A stretch of DNA of 9,805 nt from JAEXNA01 sp050486105. GTDB taxonomy: Bacteria > Vulcanimicrobiota > Xenobia > Xenobiales > JADMJV01. The notes under the pieces are model-generated. The model was not told the origin of the DNA. It did no database searches and saw nothing but the letters and a program-made list of their open reading frames with translations. This document shows positions 5,625 to 9,805 of the stretch, one piece after another; position 1 is the stretch's first letter; each line of letters begins with the position of its first letter. A program made the translations under genes and the position numbers. The stretch is from the NCBI GenBank assembly GCA_050486105.1, contig JBJHCR010000247.1, positions 1 through 9,805 of the forward strand. The letters run 5' to 3'.

Positions 5625-7667
5625 CTATCCCTGCTCTGAATCTCCTTTGGTTTCGAGGTGGGGCAATCCATAGTCCACCGGATAAGCCGGTTTCTCTCCA
5701 CCTTCACCTTTCAAGTAGTGATCGAACCATCGCATGAGTCTTAAACTATAGTCGTACCGAGCCGCGGCCTTGGTGTTTCCGTGTCCTTCGCCCGGATAGA
5801 GCACCAGGCGCACGGGGGTCTCTCCGATGATTTGCAAAAACCGATAGAGTTCCATCGACTGAGTGGGATGAACGCGCGGGTCATCTTTCCCATGCATGAT
5901 GAGAAGCGGCGTCTTGGCCTGCTTCACATAGTTGATGGGACTGCGCTCAAGAAAGAACTGAAAGTCATCCCAAGGGCGCTTACGCGCGTGGACCAGATAC
6001 TCCTCATCGGCGATATCGGTGGTGCCCACCTTGCTGAACTTATCGGAGATTCCCACGAACATGACACCTGCGGCGATCCGGTCGGTGTACCGGGTGGACA
6101 ACCAAGCGGTGGCGTAGCCCCCGTAACTGCCCCCGGTCACTCCAACCTTTTTGGGATCGGCAACACCGATCTTGACCAAATGGTCGATGGCGTCGACCAA
6201 ATCGTCAAACTCGGCCCCGGCTGGGTCCCCCTGAGAGGAACGAGTAAACTCTTGTCCTCGCCCGGTAGACCCCCGATAGTTGGGATAAAAAACGGCGTAC
6301 CCTTGAGCTGCTCCCACTTGGCCCGGCATGCTGTATGCGGTGAGCCAGCCGTTGTCGTAGTGAGCTTCTGGTCCCCCGTGAACCACCATGATCAGCGGGG
6401 CAGGCTCTCTTCCATCCAGAGGGCGAATCAGCATACCTTGGATCTTCAACCCATCCCGGGCTTCGTAAGTGATCACTTCTTGCTTAGCCAATTGCTTGGA
6501 CTTAAGCCAGGGGTTAGAATCCGTCAGTCTCTTTCCATCCAGAAACAATTCACTGGGATAGGAAGGCGAGTCCGCCACCGTCACCGTCCTGCCGTTCCGG
6601 GAGACACTGACCGAGCGGTTGTTCACCGAGCTGCCAAAAGCTAGATCTCTCTTTACTCCATCAGCCTTGATGCCCACCAGCTTCGAAGACACCCCGAAAC
6701 TCATGGCCACAACCAACTCGTCGGCTGAGCGCCAAGCGAAGTCGTCGGCCCGACCTTCCATCCCGGCTGTGAGGTCCTTCAAGATTCTGGTGGACACTTC
6801 GGCAACCATGAGGTTGCCGTCATCGGGATCGTTGATATCCGTCCCAGCAGTCAAAGCCACCCTTGCTCCGTCCGGGCTCCAAGCCACTTTCCCTAGCTTG
6901 CCCGGATTGGCGATAGCCCCGATCACGTCCCCATTGCTTTTCATCAGATGTACCCTTCGATACATCAAGCTGGCATCGACCCCAGGGTTTGGCGCGGTGA
7001 CGATCAGCAAATCGTTGCTCCCGGCCTTGGGGCTCCAGTGCACTTCAGAAACGTGGCCTTCAACGGGCAGAGGCTCAAGCTTCTTGGTGTCGGCCTCGAG
7101 CTCGGTGACAAAGAGCTTGGAGTAGGTCCAGTCCTCCTCAAAGACTTCTTGATTGAAGCCCAACTTTTCAAGTTTCTTATCCTGAGCAGATTTGCTCTTC
7201 TGAGCAACAAAAGCGAGCTGTCGTCCATTGGGAGCTAGGCTGTAACCTTGAATGTTCTCGGCAAAACTCAGAACTTTTTGCGCCTCTCCTCCGTCTACAG
7301 GGATGCGATACAGGCTGGTTTTATCGTCTTTCTCTCGCTTAGAAAGGAAGGTCAAATATTGAGAGTCCGCTGTCCATTGAGGGTTGCGGAGACGCTCGTC
7401 CCAACCGATAAATACCCGGTCAGCTCCCGTGGCCACGTTGTAGAGGCGAAGTACGCGTCGAGCCGCTCCATTTTCGAAATCCGGATCCGTAAGATCTCGG
7501 GCCTCCATGGACAGATAGGCGATATACTTGCCATCGGGCGAGATTTCGGCCCCGCCGACCATGGACAGGTTGGCAACATCGAGAGGGGTCATTCCCTCGG
7601 CGAGCACGGAGGAGGGTGTCCCACCCACCAGAAACGCAAGCAACAAAATCATCAGTAGTCTATTCAT
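5625..7667 (-). CDS. Secreted prolyl-oligopeptidase-family (S9) serine peptidase, 680 aa
   Basis: This exported serine peptidase of clan SC, family S9, resembles dipeptidyl/acylaminoacyl peptidases that remove short units from peptides. A Sec signal peptide covers 1-23 (MNRLL, hydrophobic core, cleavage after VLA). Residues about 25-390 form a beta-propeller with repeated WD40/PD40-like units such as ISPDGKYIAYLS and WSPDGARVALTA. The alpha/beta-hydrolase domain follows from about 395: oxyanion HGGP (430-433), a YRGSTGRG segment, nucleophile S514 in GGSYGG, D596 in GKDDPRVHP, and H629 in GEGHGN. The triad is complete and the length is normal for the family. The ATG at 7667 has AAGGTG about 10 bases upstream and gives a clean signal peptide. 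It is monocistronic: a hairpin terminator follows, and the next gene is divergent. It probably degrades peptides for nutrition in the periplasm or outside the cell. The exact specificity cannot be read from the sequence. Confidence 0.95.
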   Translation of the reverse strand: MNRLLMILLLAFLVGGTPSSVLAEGMTPLDVANLSMVGGAEISPDGKYIAYLSMEARDLTDPDFENGAARRVLRLYNVATGADRVFIGWDERLRNPQWTADSQYLTFLSKREKDDKTSLYRIPVDGGEAQKVLSFAENIQGYSLAPNGRQLAFVAQKSKSAQDKKLEKLGFNQEVFEEDWTYSKLFVTELEADTKKLEPLPVEGHVSEVHWSPKAGSNDLLIVTAPNPGVDASLMYRRVHLMKSNGDVIGAIANPGKLGKVAWSPDGARVALTAGTDINDPDDGNLMVAEVSTRILKDLTAGMEGRADDFAWRSADELVVAMSFGVSSKLVGIKADGVKRDLAFGSSVNNRSVSVSRNGRTVTVADSPSYPSELFLDGKRLTDSNPWLKSKQLAKQEVITYEARDGLKIQGMLIRPLDGREPAPLIMVVHGGPEAHYDNGWLTAYSMPGQVGAAQGYAVFYPNYRGSTGRGQEFTRSSQGDPAGAEFDDLVDAIDHLVKIGVADPKKVGVTGGSYGGYATAWLSTRYTDRIAAGVMFVGISDKFSKVGTTDIADEEYLVHARKRPWDDFQFFLERSPINYVKQAKTPLLIMHGKDDPRVHPTQSMELYRFLQIIGETPVRLVLYPGEGHGNTKAAARYDYSLRLMRWFDHYLKGEGGEKPAYPVDYGLPHLETKGDSEQG

Positions 7668-7715
7668 AGACCAGCACCTTCTCGACCCGGTCCAAAATAC
7701 TTGCCGACTGTCAAA

Positions 7716-7740
7716 AAGGTCACAACCTTGTAACTTTATA
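7716..7740 (-). promoter_or_regulatory. Possible S9 peptidase promoter with a small inverted repeat
   Basis: On the minus strand a TATAAA box (7740-7735) precedes an inverted repeat, AAGGT/ACCTT (7716-7720 and 7725-7729, 4-base spacer), which would fall at about the transcription start. Initiation here would give a leader of about 60 bases. No good -35 box is present at 16-18 bases. The repeat could be an operator or chance. Confidence 0.25.
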
Positions 7741-7775
7741 CCACTCTTCTGATCGCACCTGTGCAGTATACTCGT

Positions 7776-9805
7776 ATGATGATAGTCTCTTCAGGTCAGA
7801 GTCCCATGCAGGCAGATCGGTCCCCCAAGACGCGGCCAGTCGACCAGGTCTTTAAAGAGCCCGCCCCAAGGGACACGTTCCCTGCCCACATTCAGGACGT
7901 CTATTACAAACCCAACTCAGAAACTCTCAAGCTGAGCGAGCTTTCAGAGAAAAACCGGCAGACTTACGAGAAACAGTTGGAAAAAGCCGTCGAATCCGGG
8001 AGCCTGACTTCCGAGCAAGCTGAAATACGCCGAGAAGCCTTCGAGACGGGCCGAATAGGTCCTTACAAACCTCGACAGGGTTCGGAAAACCATCGAGACC
8101 TTCTTATCTTGAGGGATTTAGAGAACGAGCAATTCTGTCTGGTTCGCCACCCCCAACAGACCGGTGATGGTCTCTATCGACCTATGGACTTCTACGTCTC
8201 TCCTGGCCATCTCACCCTGAAAGCAGTGTCCCAAGGTTGGGAGACCTCCCAAGACCAGAATGGTGAGCAAATCCCAGTGGCCGACGCGGTGGTCATCGGA
8301 GCCGGACCCGGCGGTCTAACGACCGCTTGGCAACTCGCACGCCGAGGTGGACGAGTGGTCTGCTTCGAATCCGAACTAGCCGGAACAGCTTTTTCTGATG
8401 CTGGAGCCAAACCTGTGCACCATATGCGAACCTCGGTGGACCTCACCAATTTAGTGCGAGAAGGTCACTCCCACGCCACTATCGACCATCCCTTGAGCTT
8501 GTCTGGAAACCTTCCCCAGGATCGAGCGCACGCCAGACAGGGTCGCGAGGGATATCTTAGTCTCACCGGCCGTGAGATCCACGGAGTCCCAGAAGACAGT
8601 CTGGTGGACAACCGAAATTCGCCAGCCACCCGGGGTGAGTTGTACAACCACCTATCTAATCTGGCCTACTCTCTGGCTCACGACTTTGAGAGTGCGGTTC
8701 TCAGTGAACGCTCTCCGGTGCAAGAGGTGACTTTTGAGGACGGGCTCTTCACCGTTACCACCTCGCGCGGGCATCGCATCAAGGCCAAAGAGTTGGTGTT
8801 GGCCACTGGTCTCACTGGGACCCAAGGCGAAAAGGCCAGAATGTTGAAAGTGCTGGACCAAGCGGCCGAGAAGGCCCCCGATCAAACCTTGATTTTAGGC
8901 CAGGCCAGCGACCCTCAGGCCCAAGCCTCAGCCCTGAGCCGAATCGCCTCGGGAGAAGAGCAGCGGGCTCTGGTGATCAATGACCGCCTCCTTGGGGACG
9001 AATCCGTGCGGCAGACTCTAGCTTCCCTCCCCGAGGGCTCCAAGATCGCCATGGTGGGAAGCGGAGAGTCAGCCATCAAAGGCGCCCTGGAAATCGCCCA
9101 CCTGAACCCCCAGGCCAAGATCGACCTGTTTGTCAAAGAACGCCTCGAAGTGGCTCAGGTTCAAGTCCCGGCGGAAAACTTTCATCAAGCGGTGATAGAG
9201 GGCAGCCTAGATCACCCGGAGCGCTCCAAAGAGGCCTTTGACACCTATCGCTTCTTCGGCACTCCAGTGACTCCGAGAAGCCTCCAGGAGATCTTTGAAT
9301 TGCAGCAGAGTGGTCGAGTGAGGCTGTTGGAATTGGGCTCTTACTTTGACGAGAATAGCATGGCGGTGGAACCCACCGGACAAGGGACCTTGGCCGTCCA
9401 GGTACAGGATCCTCAAGTCCAAGCAAAACTGGCTGAGAACCATATTGAAGCCCTGAGCAAGGGGCTTGCTCCCCCGAACAGTCTGCCTTTCCAGCAAGAC
9501 CAATACGCCGCTGTAGTCCAAGGGGTCGGGTACCAAGCCACCAAGCTGGAAGAACACCCTCTAGCAGCCACCTTACCGGATGAGGCCAAGGCCCACTTTC
9601 ACGTCAACACCGTGGCCAATAGCACTCACCCTTCACAAACGGCTCTCCCCGGGCTTTCCACTCAAGGGCGACGCCTGGCGGAACAAATCGCCGCCAAGGT
9701 CGTTCCTAACGAGCGACGGATTGAGATCACCGTGCCTCAAGATTACGGCATCGATTGGCGTGAAGAGCCCGACGAAGTGGTCGATGGGATCATCCGTTAT
9801 CGGGG
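7776..9805 (+). CDS. FAD/NAD(P)-dependent monooxygenase-like flavoprotein with N-terminal extension (partial)
   Basis: The frame is open from the TAA at 7731-7733 to the right edge; 676 codons are visible from the ATG at 7776 and the end is missing. Numbered from that ATG, the FAD-binding Rossmann motif is GAGPGG (175-180), with the ribose-binding acid E198 at the end of the second strand (RVVCFE). ATG at 343-345 (LVLATGL) is the usual flavoprotein strand, and a second dinucleotide motif, GSGESA (428-433), resembles the NADPH site of lysine/ornithine N-hydroxylases and FMOs. This layout suggests a class B flavin monooxygenase or related oxidoreductase; the substrate is unknown. The first 170 or so residues precede the flavin domain and match nothing I recognise: a polar, proline-rich start, then a charged helical stretch (about 50-85). 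No signal peptide or membrane helix is seen. The start is uncertain: ATG 7779 or ATG 7806 (AGG 10 bases upstream) are alternatives, and a TATACT at 7767-7772, if a -10 box, would favour 7806. Confidence 0.8.
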   Translation, partial: MMIVSSGQSPMQADRSPKTRPVDQVFKEPAPRDTFPAHIQDVYYKPNSETLKLSELSEKNRQTYEKQLEKAVESGSLTSEQAEIRREAFETGRIGPYKPRQGSENHRDLLILRDLENEQFCLVRHPQQTGDGLYRPMDFYVSPGHLTLKAVSQGWETSQDQNGEQIPVADAVVIGAGPGGLTTAWQLARRGGRVVCFESELAGTAFSDAGAKPVHHMRTSVDLTNLVREGHSHATIDHPLSLSGNLPQDRAHARQGREGYLSLTGREIHGVPEDSLVDNRNSPATRGELYNHLSNLAYSLAHDFESAVLSERSPVQEVTFEDGLFTVTTSRGHRIKAKELVLATGLTGTQGEKARMLKVLDQAAEKAPDQTLILGQASDPQAQASALSRIASGEEQRALVINDRLLGDESVRQTLASLPEGSKIAMVGSGESAIKGALEIAHLNPQAKIDLFVKERLEVAQVQVPAENFHQAVIEGSLDHPERSKEAFDTYRFFGTPVTPRSLQEIFELQQSGRVRLLELGSYFDENSMAVEPTGQGTLAVQVQDPQVQAKLAENHIEALSKGLAPPNSLPFQQDQYAAVVQGVGYQATKLEEHPLAATLPDEAKAHFHVNTVANSTHPSQTALPGLSTQGRRLAEQIAAKVVPNERRIEITVPQDYGIDWREEPDEVVDGIIRYR

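Noticed and set aside
5781..6644. Long open frame (287 codons) on the plus strand
   Set aside because: It is wholly antisense to the well-supported S9 peptidase, including its catalytic Asp and Ser region. It has no recognisable motif; open antisense frames are common at this base composition.
9133..9557. Minus-strand open frames of about 100 codons
   Set aside because: They are antisense to the flavoprotein frame, which is uninterrupted from 7734 to the window edge and carries two nucleotide-binding motifs.

Overview
The window is chromosomal-type bacterial DNA, moderately GC-rich by eye. It holds six protein-coding genes packed closely on both strands. Two of them run off the ends: a P-type ATPase on the left and a flavoprotein on the right. 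Two products carry Sec-type signal peptides, and the divergent promoter regions, convergent ends and rho-independent terminators are ordinary for a free-living bacterium. I see no rRNA, tRNA, CRISPR array, insertion sequence, integrase or phage gene. The phylum cannot be fixed from this sequence. The gene set (P2-type ATPase, archaeo-eukaryotic release-factor-like protein, patatin, secreted S9 peptidase) is scattered over many Gram-negative and related phyla.

Left part (1-4245). A P2-type cation ATPase reads leftward and lacks its C-terminus. A 165-bp divergent intergenic region with a perfect 10-bp inverted repeat (2501-2524) separates it from a rightward two-gene operon. The first gene of that operon encodes a bacterial eRF1-like protein (baeRF superfamily) that contains a GGQ tripeptide. 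The second, 27 bp downstream, encodes a small exported protein that faintly resembles PrcB-type domains. The ATPase has the full catalytic machinery, but two of the SERCA-type acidic ion ligands in M5 and M6 are replaced by amides, so its ion is uncertain.

Middle (4233-5624). A patatin-like phospholipase reads leftward and overlaps the end of the exported-protein gene tail-to-tail by 13 bp. Upstream of it lies a 279-bp intergenic region. This carries a probable promoter for the patatin gene, a rightward intrinsic terminator with no protein gene in front of it (hence a candidate small RNA), and the leftward terminator of the next gene.

Right part (5625-9805). A secreted prolyl-oligopeptidase-family (S9) peptidase with an intact Ser-Asp-His triad reads leftward. 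Divergent to it is a long flavoprotein reading rightward past the window edge. It has two dinucleotide-binding motifs in the arrangement of N-hydroxylating or Baeyer-Villiger/FMO-type monooxygenases, preceded by about 170 residues of unrecognised sequence.

The genes do not form one obvious pathway. The best candidate for a functional unit is the divergent ATPase/baeRF pair around the shared palindrome, which could be a co-regulated stress module. The patatin, peptidase and flavoprotein look like separately expressed accessory functions.
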